The notes under the pieces: model-generated | Seen by the model: the letters and a program-made list of their open reading frames with translations, nothing else | Told to the model about the DNA's origin: nothing | Database searches by the model: none | Shown here: positions 17,601-24,582 of the stretch, piece after piece | Layout: every line of letters starts with the position of its first letter | How positions within the stretch are numbered: the stretch's first letter is position 1 | Made by a program: the position numbers and the translations under genes | From: PALSA-243 sp049522755 | GTDB taxonomy: Bacteria; Acidobacteriota; Terriglobia; Bryobacterales; Bryobacteraceae | Reading direction: 5' to 3' | Assembly (NCBI GenBank): GCA_049522755.1 | Contig: JBEKNN010000014.1 | Coordinates: 1 to 64,000 of the forward strand | Length of the DNA: 64,000 nt

Positions 17601-18216
17601 GGCCGTCGATTGAGACATCGCCCGGATTCAGGTCGCCGGAGGGGTTGATGGTTCCAGTGACGCCCGCCATGATTACCGAAGTTGGCGTGAGGGTGGTCAC
17701 GGGACTGACGCCGGGTTGAATCGCCAGCAGATCGGTGTAGCTGCGCCCGTTGAGGGGAAGCGCCTCAATCTGCTTGTCGGATACTACCTCGCCGAGATGC
17801 GTCGCCACGGTGTCGACTTGCGTTTGGATTGCCTCCGTGGATTCGGTAACCGTGACCGCTTCGGATCGCCGACCGACTTGCAACGCGGCGTCGATGCGGA
17901 GGGCCGCGTCGGTATCGACGGTGAGATTGGTCTTTTGTTCTGTCTGGAATCCGGTGGCTTCCAGGGTCAAATCGTAACGGCCCACGGGTAGCGCCGGAAA
18001 AGAGTAGAAGCCCTGCGCGTCGGAGGTCGTCTTGAATTCGGTCTTGAGCGCGGTGTTGATCAGCGTGAGTTTGGCGCCCGGAATCGCGGCGCCGCTGGGA
18101 TCTTTAACCACGCCGGAGACGCTGCCGGCGGCGAATGCCCACAAGCACGACGCCGAAAGGAGAATCAGGGCGATGAGTTGGACTGACGGTCGCGCATCTG
18201 GAAATCTTTGTTTCAC
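14662..18216 (-). CDS. Oar-like TonB-dependent receptor with carboxypeptidase-like N-terminus
   Basis: An 1184-residue outer-membrane protein starting at GTG, with a signal peptide (LIALILLSASCLWAFAAGS). Next is a carboxypeptidase-regulatory-like beta domain (GVVKDPSGAAIPGAKLTLIN, FPALPVGRYDLTLEATGF), then the plug (LPLNGRSYTDLLAIQPGV, FDPEYGNYNGGMINVVTKSG) and a long beta-barrel. The barrel closes with VFNHAQFYGP and ends in LLQAAIKFHF, the terminal aromatic expected for barrel assembly. These Oar-type receptors are abundant in Acidobacteria and are thought to import or bind large organic molecules. The substrate cannot be read from sequence. No co-transcribed partner is seen. Confidence 0.92.
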   Translation of the reverse strand: MKQRFPDARPSVQLIALILLSASCLWAFAAGSVSGVVKDPSGAAIPGAKLTLINTALKTEFKTTSDAQGFYSFPALPVGRYDLTLEATGFQTEQKTNLTVDTDAALRIDAALQVGRRSEAVTVTESTEAIQTQVDTVATHLGEVVSDKQIEALPLNGRSYTDLLAIQPGVSPVTTLTPTSVIMAGVTGTINPSGDLNPGDVSIDGQRESSNGFMMNSIDVQEHMNGGTSIIPNLDSIQQFRVLTNNFDPEYGNYNGGMINVVTKSGSDAFHGDAFEFLRNTRLDARNFFDNTRGAFRQNQFGGVVGGPVKKNKVFFFADYQGTRTVEGIASPETSVPSLQDRTGNLSDIASQLTGTVSGPYTAKLLTQELAYGVSQGEPYYTPGCSNTSTCVFPNAVIPARAWSAPAVNLLKYIPQPNIGTDLFATSAYPETVRDDKAGARLDANTRIGQLSFYYFVDNYRLDNPYPGGQGGASIPGFDALTIGQAQMLTIGDTKVLGAATVNEFHIGLLRNANNIGQPQGGLGVSLQSQGFVTGAGTPGIVVQAPQFEGVENIVFPSFVMGVPITNVDEWNNTLYVSNTVSKVIGAHTLKFGGQFHGDQVNESPNATFNGTFNIDGTETGSAFADFLLGFPSNYTQTTGQHFYLRNRYGAAFAEDSWRATGNLTLNVGVRWDLIMPWWEKYNQLQTIVPGEQSILYPNAMNGLVVPGDPGIPSTLTPSQYHNFAPRLGLAYSPHFDNGLLKALFGEPGKSSIRASYGIFYTAFPGLSAGVMYGVPPYGYNYLSPEPPLFATPFINSADGAQNTDPFPLNFPPHNVSASNPFTGFNFAAVTPIGADPYFYYRNSVPYTENYMLSIQRQIGKDTLLTVSYAGNEGHHLLVLVPTNVGNPALCLSLSQPGEVAPGSSTCGPFGEDAVYTSASGKVYQGTRVGLGPNFGSTTAQKTVGNSAYNALESTLRFAATKRTTVLVGYTYSKSIDQASNLGEQTNPFNAALTRVISSWDMTQNFVATYTYTLPFDQLFRRNRLTEGWSLSGTTRFTTGFPVTLSDDSDRSLLGTLGNGVNNQLLDTPQMTAGPLDINTNPRNGRPEFNTSLFAPETLGQLGNAARRFFYGPGINNFDMQISKTMPVTESKSIDIRVEAFNVFNHAQFYGPSAVDGQINDPNFGSVVSAAAPRLLQAAIKFHF

Positions 18217-18598
18217 GCGGAGGGCCCCGTGCTTGGTAGCAAGATTCTCACTTTCGTAATACTACATGGACCGTGTTACAGATCTCAAGTTCGTAATACG
18301 GATCGCGAACTGGTTTGGATGTTGGCCAGTGACACTATTGGACCAAAAAGACAGGAGTGATGCTGACCGTTCCCGCGGAAGAACCGCAGTTGGCGCTATT
18401 GGGTATACGGAATTAGCGGTCGACACTGTTCACTTAACGCCTCCGGTTCGAAGCGCGTTCACACGAGTGTGAACGCTGCACGCAGGAGTGCGTGCGCCAC
18501 GATTTGGATCCGCCTGCACTAAGGGAACAGTATTGGAATTAGCGGGGGGACCGGATCTTGGGGGCGGCTCCCATCCCGGCTGTTGCAACTCACTCGCA
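18217..18598. other. Intergenic region upstream of the TonB receptor
   Basis: It holds no convincing gene. It contains the second MITE-like element (18421-18531) flanked by an 11-base direct repeat GGAATTAGCGG (18409-18419 and 18535-18545). Nearer the receptor, TCGTAATAC occurs twice about 36 bases apart. No confident promoter was assigned. Confidence 0.6.
18421..18531 (+). repeat. MITE-like repeat, copy 2, flanked by an 11-base direct repeat
   Basis: The element begins CGACACTGTTCACTTAACG and ends CTGCACTAAGGGAACAGT, giving inverted ends ACTGTTCAC-TTA and TAA-GGGAACAGT. Its centre has two hairpins, GCGTTCACAC-GA-GTGTGAACGC (18455-18476) and GCACGCA-GGAG-TGCGTGC (18478-18495), followed by GCCACGA. 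The flanks carry GGAATTAGCGG on both sides, which looks like a target duplication. The copy at 10047-10134 lacks part of the second hairpin. Confidence 0.75.
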
Positions 18599-19351
18599 TT
18601 AAGCGGCCGTGGAGGTTCCTGAGCCTTGAGCCTGGCAGGCCATGGGCCAGCCCCCCCTGTTTTCGGCGCAACGGCGGGCCTCGCTGAGGCGCTGATTCCG
18701 GTCGACCAGGCGGCGGATTCCGGCGCTCGAAAAATCAGACCCAATTTGCAGAATTTCCGGCGGAAAGTCGCGGGCCGGATCGTACTTTTCGCCCTTACTG
18801 TAGGCAAGCCGGGCAAGCAGTTGGGCCTCTTCGAGCGCCTGTTGATGGACGGCCTTGCGTTCAGCCCGCAGAGTGCGGAGCTGAGCCATATTCTTCTCAA
18901 TGGCGCGGTGAATGCGCTGCTCATAGAGGGCCAGAAGCTGGAAATTGTCGCTCTTGGCGAGCCAGGTGCGGGCCTGGGAAAGCGCTTCGTCGATGGGAAG
19001 CTGGGCGGGGTCGTCCCGGTCCCGCGTGACGGGAGCGCCGAGTGCGCCGTTTTGGCCGAGCGCGAAGATGCCGGTTTCGAGGGCGCGTGCGCGCTTGAGA
19101 CGCCAGTGATCTTCGGCGATGGATTGAGCGAGATCGCTCTCCAGCGCACCCACGGGTTGGAGAGATTCGCGGATGCCGGTGCAGTGCTTGTCGAAGGCCT
19201 GGTGCTCGTCGGCGGTGAGGAGGCAGATCTGGCCAGTGAGGCCGTGGCGATAGGCGTTGAGGCGGGTACGGTGCTTGCCTTTTTCGGTCTTGGGGCCGGT
19301 GGAATGCTGAGCGTTGGCTAAGTTGGCTTCTAATTGCGCGATGGTTGTCAT
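18599..19351 (-). CDS. Conserved hypothetical protein with an ANAQHSTGPKT N-terminal motif
   Basis: A 250-residue soluble, helical protein. The N-terminal block ANLANAQHSTGPKTEKGKHR followed by NAYRHGLTG is a recurrent motif in hypothetical proteins of Acidobacteria and Planctomycetes that exist in many genomic copies. Its function is unknown. The rest is charged helix rich in Ala, Arg and Glu (LEEAQLLARLAYSKGEKYDPA). The C-terminal 30 residues look unconstrained. It stands alone with repeats on both sides. Multiplicity elsewhere in such genomes suggests a mobile or repeat-associated origin, which is an inference. Confidence 0.72.
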   Translation of the reverse strand: MTTIAQLEANLANAQHSTGPKTEKGKHRTRLNAYRHGLTGQICLLTADEHQAFDKHCTGIRESLQPVGALESDLAQSIAEDHWRLKRARALETGIFALGQNGALGAPVTRDRDDPAQLPIDEALSQARTWLAKSDNFQLLALYEQRIHRAIEKNMAQLRTLRAERKAVHQQALEEAQLLARLAYSKGEKYDPARDFPPEILQIGSDFSSAGIRRLVDRNQRLSEARRCAENRGGWPMACQAQGSGTSTAA

Positions 19352-19710
19352 GCGGGTTTTAACCTCTTGATAGAACGCAGCCCATGGGGCCGCGCCACTG
19401 ACTTACCTCTAGCACGGCGTCTTGCGGCTGCACCGGTGGATTGCCTGTATCGTATTGAAAGGAAAGGGACGATTTATTTGGCGAAGGCGTGATCGGTCAG
19501 CGGCCAAGCGCGGAAAACCGGGGGCGGGACGCTTTTTTCCGATGGAATGCAGAGCCTTTTGGGGCGAATCGTCACGTGACTAGCTTAGCGAAGCCAGGCG
19601 GCGCAGAGCACGCGGCGTCCGGTACCAGCATCCAGTAGTAGCATCCGGTACCAGCGCCTCAGTACCGAAGCTCTTGAACCATTACCGGGACAGGACTAAT
19701 ATCCAGCTAT
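19352..19710. other. Intergenic region with short repeats
   Basis: No gene is seen. Bases 19376-19403 carry a reverse copy of a repeat (GTGGCGCGG..CATGG.CTGCG) also found at 27075 and 38141. Around 19617-19665 TCCGGTACCAGC is repeated, separated by CATCCAGTAGTAG. A promoter for the gene at 19711 was not recognised. Confidence 0.5.
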
Positions 19711-20217
19711 ATGGCACACGACGCCACAAAAACTCAGAAATATATCGACGACGCGCTGCGCATGTTCTCGTCCCAAACGAACCCTGTGGAACGGAACGTG
19801 CGCGCCTTCGCCTACCTTAGAGGGATGCGGCGGCGCGGCGATGAGCCGCTGCTCAAAACGTACTCGATTACCGTCCCCGACGATCCTGGCGCCCCCTTGG
19901 ACGAAAGTCTGGCGGATGCGGAGCATTACATGTACGCCCGGTTCCTGGCAAGCTCAACCGGCGATATGACGACCAGGGCGCTCGTGACTGGCTATGAGAC
20001 GAAGAAGTATATCGATCAGATGCGTGGAAAATTGCAGGATGCGCGCACTAATCCGAAATACCCCGTTCTGCCGCCGTCGTCGGACTCGATGCGCTGGGGA
20101 TACAAAGGCGTCGACGACGGTCTTACCGATTACAGGGGGCAGCATGGCGGAGCTCTTGGCATTCCTGGTTCGGCGATCGTGGCAAACCGAAGTTGGATTA
20201 CCGGGGGGGCGTATTAG
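19711..20217 (+). CDS. Hypothetical protein
   Basis: A 168-residue soluble protein that I do not recognise. The N-terminal half is helical (DATKTQKYIDDALRMFSSQ, NVRAFAYLRGMRRRGDEP). The C-terminal half is rich in Gly, Pro and Tyr (PVLPPSSDSMRWGYKGVDDG, YRGQHGGALGIPGSA). It has no signal peptide, membrane segment or clear ribosome site. The arrangement loosely recalls C-terminal parts of secreted toxins or phage structural proteins, but nothing nearby supports that. Codon pattern and length make it likely to be coding. Confidence 0.55.
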   Translation: MAHDATKTQKYIDDALRMFSSQTNPVERNVRAFAYLRGMRRRGDEPLLKTYSITVPDDPGAPLDESLADAEHYMYARFLASSTGDMTTRALVTGYETKKYIDQMRGKLQDARTNPKYPVLPPSSDSMRWGYKGVDDGLTDYRGQHGGALGIPGSAIVANRSWITGGAY

Positions 20218-20462
20218 ATAGAAACTAAGAGTGAAAAGAGTGTTGGCCGCCGATGAACGCAGATGAACGCAGATAACGCCGATAGAGTTGTATTTTTTGA
20301 GTGGCGGTCTGTCAATGTCTAAGACGAGTTTCCGCGTATAGATCCGCGTTGATCAAACGCTCGATGTAAGCGGTGGCGGATAATCCCCCCGGCTTGAGGC
20401 CGCGCGCGAAGCCGTCTTCAACTTTCGGGCGGCGCTACCGAGTGCGACTGACTTGCGGGTCG

Positions 20463-20511
20463 AGAAAGCCGCCTGAAAGGCGGCTGCAGGCAGGATTGCC
20501 TGCCCCACAAT
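20463..20511 (-). repeat. Palindromic repeat GCCGCCTGAAAGGCGGC plus GGCAGG..CCTGCC
   Basis: Two adjacent hairpins, GCCGCCTGAAAGGCGGC and GCAGGCAGGATTGCCTGCC, end just before the stop of the PilT gene on the minus strand. A reverse-oriented, nearly identical copy lies at 45734-45781. It may act as a transcript end for pilT. Confidence 0.7.
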
Positions 20512-20512
20512 G

Positions 20513-21670
20513 CTACGCGGAATAGCGGTTGAACTCGTCCACGCGGAAACAATGGGCCAGCGCGGTATCCCGCGTGATCCGGTTGGCGCGCACCAACTCG
20601 GCTAGCGATTGTTCCATCGTCATCATGCCCTCGGCGCGGCCTACCGAAATCTGCGAGCGAAGCTGATGGTCCTCGCCCTTGCGAATCAGGGCGCGCACCG
20701 CGTCGGTGGCAATCATAATCTCCGTCGCCGGCCAGCGGCTGACGCCGTCCACGCCGGGGATGAGCTGCTGCGCGATCACGGCCGCTAGCGACAGCGAAAT
20801 CTGCTGGCGGATCTGCGGCTGGTTGGAGCTGCCGAACGAATCGAGAATTCGCGAAACCGCTTGCACGGCGTCGTTGGTGTGGAGCGTCGAAAATACCAGG
20901 TGCCCGGTCTCGGCGGCGGTCAGCGCCGTCGCCATGGTTTCCGCGTCGCGCATTTCGCCCACCAGGATTACATCCGGCGTCTGCCGCATAATGCTGCGGA
21001 GCGTGACGGCGAAATCGGGCGTGTCGCGGCCCACTTCGATCTGCTCGATGATGGAACTGCGGTTCGGGTGCTGATACTCCACCGGGTCTTCAATGGTCAC
21101 CACGTGCGCGGCGCGGCGGGTGTTGACCAGATCGATAAGCGCCGCCAGCGTGCTGGTTTTTCCGCAGCCGGTGGGCCCGGTCACCAGCACCAGCCCCTGG
21201 CGGCGGTCCACCAGTTTTGCGAGCGATGCAGGCAGGTGCAGCCATTCGAGCGACGGAATGCGCGAAGGCAGCAGGCGGATGCTGGCGGCTAAGGTACCGC
21301 GCTGATGATGAATATTGATACGGAATCGCCCGAGGCCTTCGCGCATGAAGCTGAGGTCGACCGATTTCTTGCGTTGCAGCTCTTCAAGCTGCGAGGGCTC
21401 AAGTAAGGGAAGCAGCAGGCTGCGGACTTCCTCGGCGTCGAGCCCGGGCCCGCCGGCCAGGTTCAACGCGCCGTTGATGCGAAAAACCGCGGGAGCGCCC
21501 GCTACAATCACGACGTCGGACGCGTTGCGGTGGGCGGCGGTGGAAAGTAATTTATCGAGCGAAGCGGTGGATGCCGGAATGCGGCCGGGCGCTGTGGATT
21601 TCTGGCTGGGCGCGGCGCGGTTCAGCTCCGCGACGATTCGGGAAAGCTCTTCGTTGTCGTATTCGCCCAT
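20513..21670 (-). CDS. pilT: PilT/PilU-type twitching motility ATPase
   Basis: A 385-residue type IV pilus retraction-type ATPase. Walker A is at 165-173 (GPTGCGKTS), the Asp box at 190-200 (VVTIEDPVEYQ), Walker B at 234-241 (VILVGEMRD) and the His box at 257-267 (HLVFSTLHTND). The N-terminal PAS-like domain begins near residue 36 (LDKLLSTAAHRNASDVVIVAG). The protein is slightly longer than typical PilT because of a variable N-terminus of about 35 residues. It acts on the cytoplasmic side of the pilus machine as a hexamer. No other pilus gene is in the window, so PilT and PilU cannot be separated by context. Confidence 0.9.
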   Translation of the reverse strand: MGEYDNEELSRIVAELNRAAPSQKSTAPGRIPASTASLDKLLSTAAHRNASDVVIVAGAPAVFRINGALNLAGGPGLDAEEVRSLLLPLLEPSQLEELQRKKSVDLSFMREGLGRFRINIHHQRGTLAASIRLLPSRIPSLEWLHLPASLAKLVDRRQGLVLVTGPTGCGKTSTLAALIDLVNTRRAAHVVTIEDPVEYQHPNRSSIIEQIEVGRDTPDFAVTLRSIMRQTPDVILVGEMRDAETMATALTAAETGHLVFSTLHTNDAVQAVSRILDSFGSSNQPQIRQQISLSLAAVIAQQLIPGVDGVSRWPATEIMIATDAVRALIRKGEDHQLRSQISVGRAEGMMTMEQSLAELVRANRITRDTALAHCFRVDEFNRYSA

Positions 21671-21731
21671 GGTGTGCCGATATCTAAAAGTATAGCTGGA
21701 GCGGATTGGGATGCCGGGGTAGGGGCGGGTT

Positions 21732-21803
21732 GGCAGGCGAAAGCGCCTGCCCCACTACTGTTACGATCCACCGGCGGCAAGACCGCCGGCGCTACTGTTA
21801 CGA
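21732..21803 (+). repeat. Palindromes and a duplicated CTACTGTTACGAT before the phosphoesterase
   Basis: It holds the GGCAGGCG-AAAG-CGCCTGCC hairpin, then CTACTGTTACGAT, a CGGCGG-CAAGA-CCGCCG hairpin, and CTACTGTTACGAT again. The second copy ends 11 bases before the ATG of the phosphoesterase gene, so the repeat forms most of its 5-prime region. TACGAT could serve as a -10 box. Confidence 0.6.
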
Positions 21804-21813
21804 TGCACTTACG

Positions 21814-22410
21814 ATGAAGCTTCAGATTTTCTCGGACATCCATAATGATTGGAAGACGCTCGAACGGGTGCTGAGCGTGGAGGCCGATTATTACATCGCG
21901 GCCGGCGATCAGGTGACGTGGGGCAAAGGCATCGAGCGATGCGGCGAAATATTTGCCACGCGCGGCGATAAGGTCTACGTGTTGCCTGGGAACCACGAAT
22001 CTGCGGACCAGATCGCCGGCATGTGCGCGCGCCACGGGCTGCACAATTTTCACGAGCGCCATTTCCAGGTGGGCGGGTGGCGCGTGGCCGGTCTCGGCTA
22101 CTCCAGCCCCACGCCCTTCCACACGCCCGGCGAATATAGCGAAGCGCAAATAGCCGAGCGGCTGGAACGCTTCGCCGAGCTGAAGCCGCTGGCGCTCATC
22201 TGCCATGCGCCGCCTTTCGGAACCGCGCTCGACCAAGTGCGTCCCGGCGTGCATGCGGGGTCCACGGCCGTCCGCGATTTTATCGAAAAGTATCAGCCTG
22301 AATACTTCTTCTGCGGCCACATCCACGAAGCGCAGGGGGTGGAGATCGCCATGGGCAAGACGCGCGCGCGCAATGTCGGAAAAGCGGCGTATTTGTTAGA
22401 ATTGGAGTAG
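21814..22410 (+). CDS. Calcineurin-like metallophosphoesterase
   Basis: A 198-residue cytoplasmic enzyme. The metallophosphoesterase motifs are in order: FSDIHND (metal 1), AAGDQ, LPGNHE (GNHE core), CHAPPFGT and CGHIHEAQ (GHxH). The active site carries two metal ions and hydrolyses phosphodiesters or monoesters. The substrate is unknown, and the small size fits the YfcE/Icc-like group. The ATG at 21814 gives the canonical start MKLQIFSDIH. The in-frame extension to 21706 would translate the repeat and is rejected. No ribosome site precedes the ATG. It is followed nine bases later by prfB. Confidence 0.87.
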   Translation: MKLQIFSDIHNDWKTLERVLSVEADYYIAAGDQVTWGKGIERCGEIFATRGDKVYVLPGNHESADQIAGMCARHGLHNFHERHFQVGGWRVAGLGYSSPTPFHTPGEYSEAQIAERLERFAELKPLALICHAPPFGTALDQVRPGVHAGSTAVRDFIEKYQPEYFFCGHIHEAQGVEIAMGKTRARNVGKAAYLLELE

Positions 22411-22419
22411 TAAACCCAC

Positions 22420-23560
22420 ATGACACTCGAAGAGTTGGAACGCGAATATCAGCCCCTCCGCGAACAGGCGCTCGCCGTGCGGAGGTATCTTTGACGCTCC
22501 CGCGCAGAAACAGAAACTAGCCGCCACCGACGAACAAGTCTCCGCGCCGGAATTCTGGAATCAGCCTGAAAAAAGCCAGAAGGTGATGCAGGACCGCAAG
22601 CGCCTGGAAGAATTCATCGCCAACGACGAGGGGATTCATTCCATGACCGACGACCTGGACACGCTGTTCGAATTGGCGCGCGAGGGCGAGGACGTGAGCG
22701 CCGACATCGTGCGCGAGATGAAGCCCTACGCGGCGCTGCTGGAGCGCCTGGAGACGGCCATGCTGCTCTCCGGCAAGAACGACGCGCGCAGCGCCATCGT
22801 CACCATTCATCCCGGCGCCGGCGGCACCGAAAGCCAGGATTGGGCCGAGATGCTGCTGCGCATGTACCTGCGCTGGGCGGAGCGCCGGGAGTTTAATACC
22901 GTAATCACCGACCGCCTGGAAGGCGAAGGCGCGGGAATCAAATCGGTGACTTTCGAAGTGAATGGCGAGAACGCGTACGGATTGTTGCAATCCGAAAGTG
23001 GCGTACACCGCTTAGTGCGGATCTCGCCCTTCGACGCCAACGCGCGGCGGCACACCTCGTTCGCCTCCGTCTTCGTCTACCCGCAAATCGACGATGAAAT
23101 CAAGATCGACATCAGGCTGGAGGATCTGCGCATCGATACGTTCCGCGCGTCGGGCGCGGGCGGCCAGCACGTGAACATGACGGATTCGGCGGTGCGCATC
23201 ACCCACTTGCCCACCAACACAGTGGTGCAATGCCAGAACGAGCGCTCGCAACACAAGAACCGCGACACCGCAATGAAGCAATTGCGCGCAAGACTCTACG
23301 ACCTTGAACTGGAAAAGAAGCGCGAGGAGACGCGTAAGACCGAAGATTCCAAGCTGGAGATCAACTTCGGCAGCCAGATCCGCAACTACGTCCTGGCGCC
23401 TTATCGACTGGTGAAGGACTTGCGAAGCAGGCTGTCGCTGGGCGATGTGGATCGCGTGCTGGAAGGCGATCTGGACCCGCTGATCCACGCGTTTCTGGTG
23501 TGGCGCAAGACGGGGCGCACCGCCGGCAAGGATGACGGCAAGGACGATCTGCCGGAGTGA
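22420..23560 (+). CDS. prfB: Peptide chain release factor 2, made by programmed +1 frameshift
   Basis: The gene starts at ATG 22420 and reads 24 codons to an in-frame TGA (22492-22494). It continues in the +1 frame from GAC at 22493, giving about 379 residues in all. The shift site GGAGGTATCTTTGAC is the classic RF2 autoregulatory site. Downstream are SPFDANARRHTSF (the SPF codon-recognition motif, about residue 203) and SGAGGQHVNMTDSAVR (the GGQ catalytic motif, about residue 247). RF2 reads UGA and UAA, so low RF2 promotes its own synthesis. In a cell that also decodes UGA as selenocysteine, RF2 level directly competes with selenoprotein synthesis. The sua5-type gene overlaps its stop. Confidence 0.95.
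22481..22494 (+). promoter_or_regulatory. RF2 programmed +1 frameshift site
   Basis: An internal Shine-Dalgarno GGAGG (22481-22485) is followed by TAT CTT and the in-frame TGA with C as the next base. The CTT codon slips one base to TTT, and reading resumes at GAC. This is the conserved arrangement of bacterial prfB genes. Confidence 0.93.
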
Positions 23561-24474
23561 GTCCCGGCGTGCCCAATCTCGGTGTGCCCGATGTAGCCCA
23601 TGCCGCCGCGCTGATCCGCGCCGGAAAACTGGTGGCATTTCCAACCGAGACGGTTTACGGACTGGGCGCGAATGCGCTCGACCCCGCAGCCGTGGAGCGG
23701 ATCTTCGCGGCGAAGGGGCGGCCAAAAACTAGTCCGCTGATTGTGCACGTGGATTCCATCGAGATGGCGCGCGGGTTGGCCGCCGGGTGGCCTGCGGCGG
23801 CGGAGACATTGGCCCGGCGTTACTGGCCGGGTCCGTTGACGCTGGTGCTGCCGAAGCGCGATACGGTCCCGGACATCGTGACCGCGGGACTGCCCACGGT
23901 CGGCTTGCGGATGCCCGCGCATCCGCTGGCGCTGGAGCTGATCCGCGCGGCGGGCGTGCCCATCGCGGGGCCCAGCGCGAACCGCTTCACGGAGCTCTCG
24001 CCGACGGCTGCATCGCACGTAGCGGAAACGCTGGCGGACTACGTACTCGACGGCGGACCGGCGCGCGTGGGCATTGAATCGACGGTGCTGTCTTTGGTTG
24101 GCGAGTCGACGCTGCTGCGGCCGGGCGTGATTCCGTTGCCGGATCTCGAAGCGCTGATCGGGCCGATACGCATCGCGGGCGCGCCGGCGGCGGGTGCGCA
24201 TGCGTCGCCAGGGATGCATGAGAGGCATTACCGGCCGCGTACGCCGCTGGTGCTGTTGCGCGCTGGCGAGGCGCTGCCCGCAGGCAAAGGCATCAGGGCT
24301 GAGATGCCCGCGGATCCGCGCGAATACGCCACGGTTCTATATGAGACATTGCATCGGTTGGACGCGGAGGGGTTGGATTGGATCGCAATTGACGAGCCGC
24401 CGGATGCGCCGGAATGGGCTGGCGTGCGGGATAGGTTGCGGCGGGCCGCTGGGTCTTCAATTACCCGGCGATAG
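23557..24474 (+). CDS. sua5: L-threonylcarbamoyladenylate synthase (Sua5/YciO/YrdC family)
   Basis: A 305-residue enzyme of the tRNA t6A pathway that makes threonylcarbamoyl-AMP from threonine, bicarbonate and ATP. The YrdC domain (residues 10-190) shows IRAGKLVAFPTETVYGLGAN, KGRPKTSPLIVHV, YWPGPLTLVL, VGLRMPAHP, GPSANRF and GIESTVLSL. A shorter Sua5 domain follows from SPGMHERHYRP to the end, so it is the two-domain Sua5 form and not the short TsaC form. The GTG start overlaps the prfB stop (GTGA), so the two translation-fidelity genes are coupled. Confidence 0.92.
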   Translation: MSPGVPNLGVPDVAHAAALIRAGKLVAFPTETVYGLGANALDPAAVERIFAAKGRPKTSPLIVHVDSIEMARGLAAGWPAAAETLARRYWPGPLTLVLPKRDTVPDIVTAGLPTVGLRMPAHPLALELIRAAGVPIAGPSANRFTELSPTAASHVAETLADYVLDGGPARVGIESTVLSLVGESTLLRPGVIPLPDLEALIGPIRIAGAPAAGAHASPGMHERHYRPRTPLVLLRAGEALPAGKGIRAEMPADPREYATVLYETLHRLDAEGLDWIAIDEPPDAPEWAGVRDRLRRAAGSSITRR

Positions 24475-24483
24475 CCGGGGATT

Positions 24484-24545
24484 AGCTTGCACCGTCGAAA
24501 GACCCCGGCCTTGCGGCCGGTTGGCAAGCTGAAGCATACCCTACC
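24484..24545 (-). repeat. Palindromic intergenic repeat with GGTAGGGTATGCTTCAGC end
   Basis: AGCTTGC and GCAAGCT bracket a CCGGCC-TTGC-GGCCGG hairpin, followed by GCATACCCTACC. The sequence GGTAGGGTATGCTTYAGC recurs at 35095-35112. It sits between the sua5-type gene and the ADOP gene. Confidence 0.55.
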
Positions 24546-24582
24546 TTAAGTAGAATAGCGGTGTAAGGAGGGCGTACGCGAA

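Noticed and set aside
21706..21813. N-terminal extension of the phosphoesterase
   Set aside because: It would translate the palindromic repeats; the metal-binding motif begins five residues after the ATG at 21814, as in the family.
22420..22582. prfB as a gene with a late start at 22583
   Set aside because: The classic RF2 frameshift site and the missing N-terminal residues are present from 22420.
24484..24545. A tRNA gene suggested by a GC-rich folded region
   Set aside because: Only one long hairpin with flanking inverted ends; no cloverleaf, T-loop or acceptor pairing.
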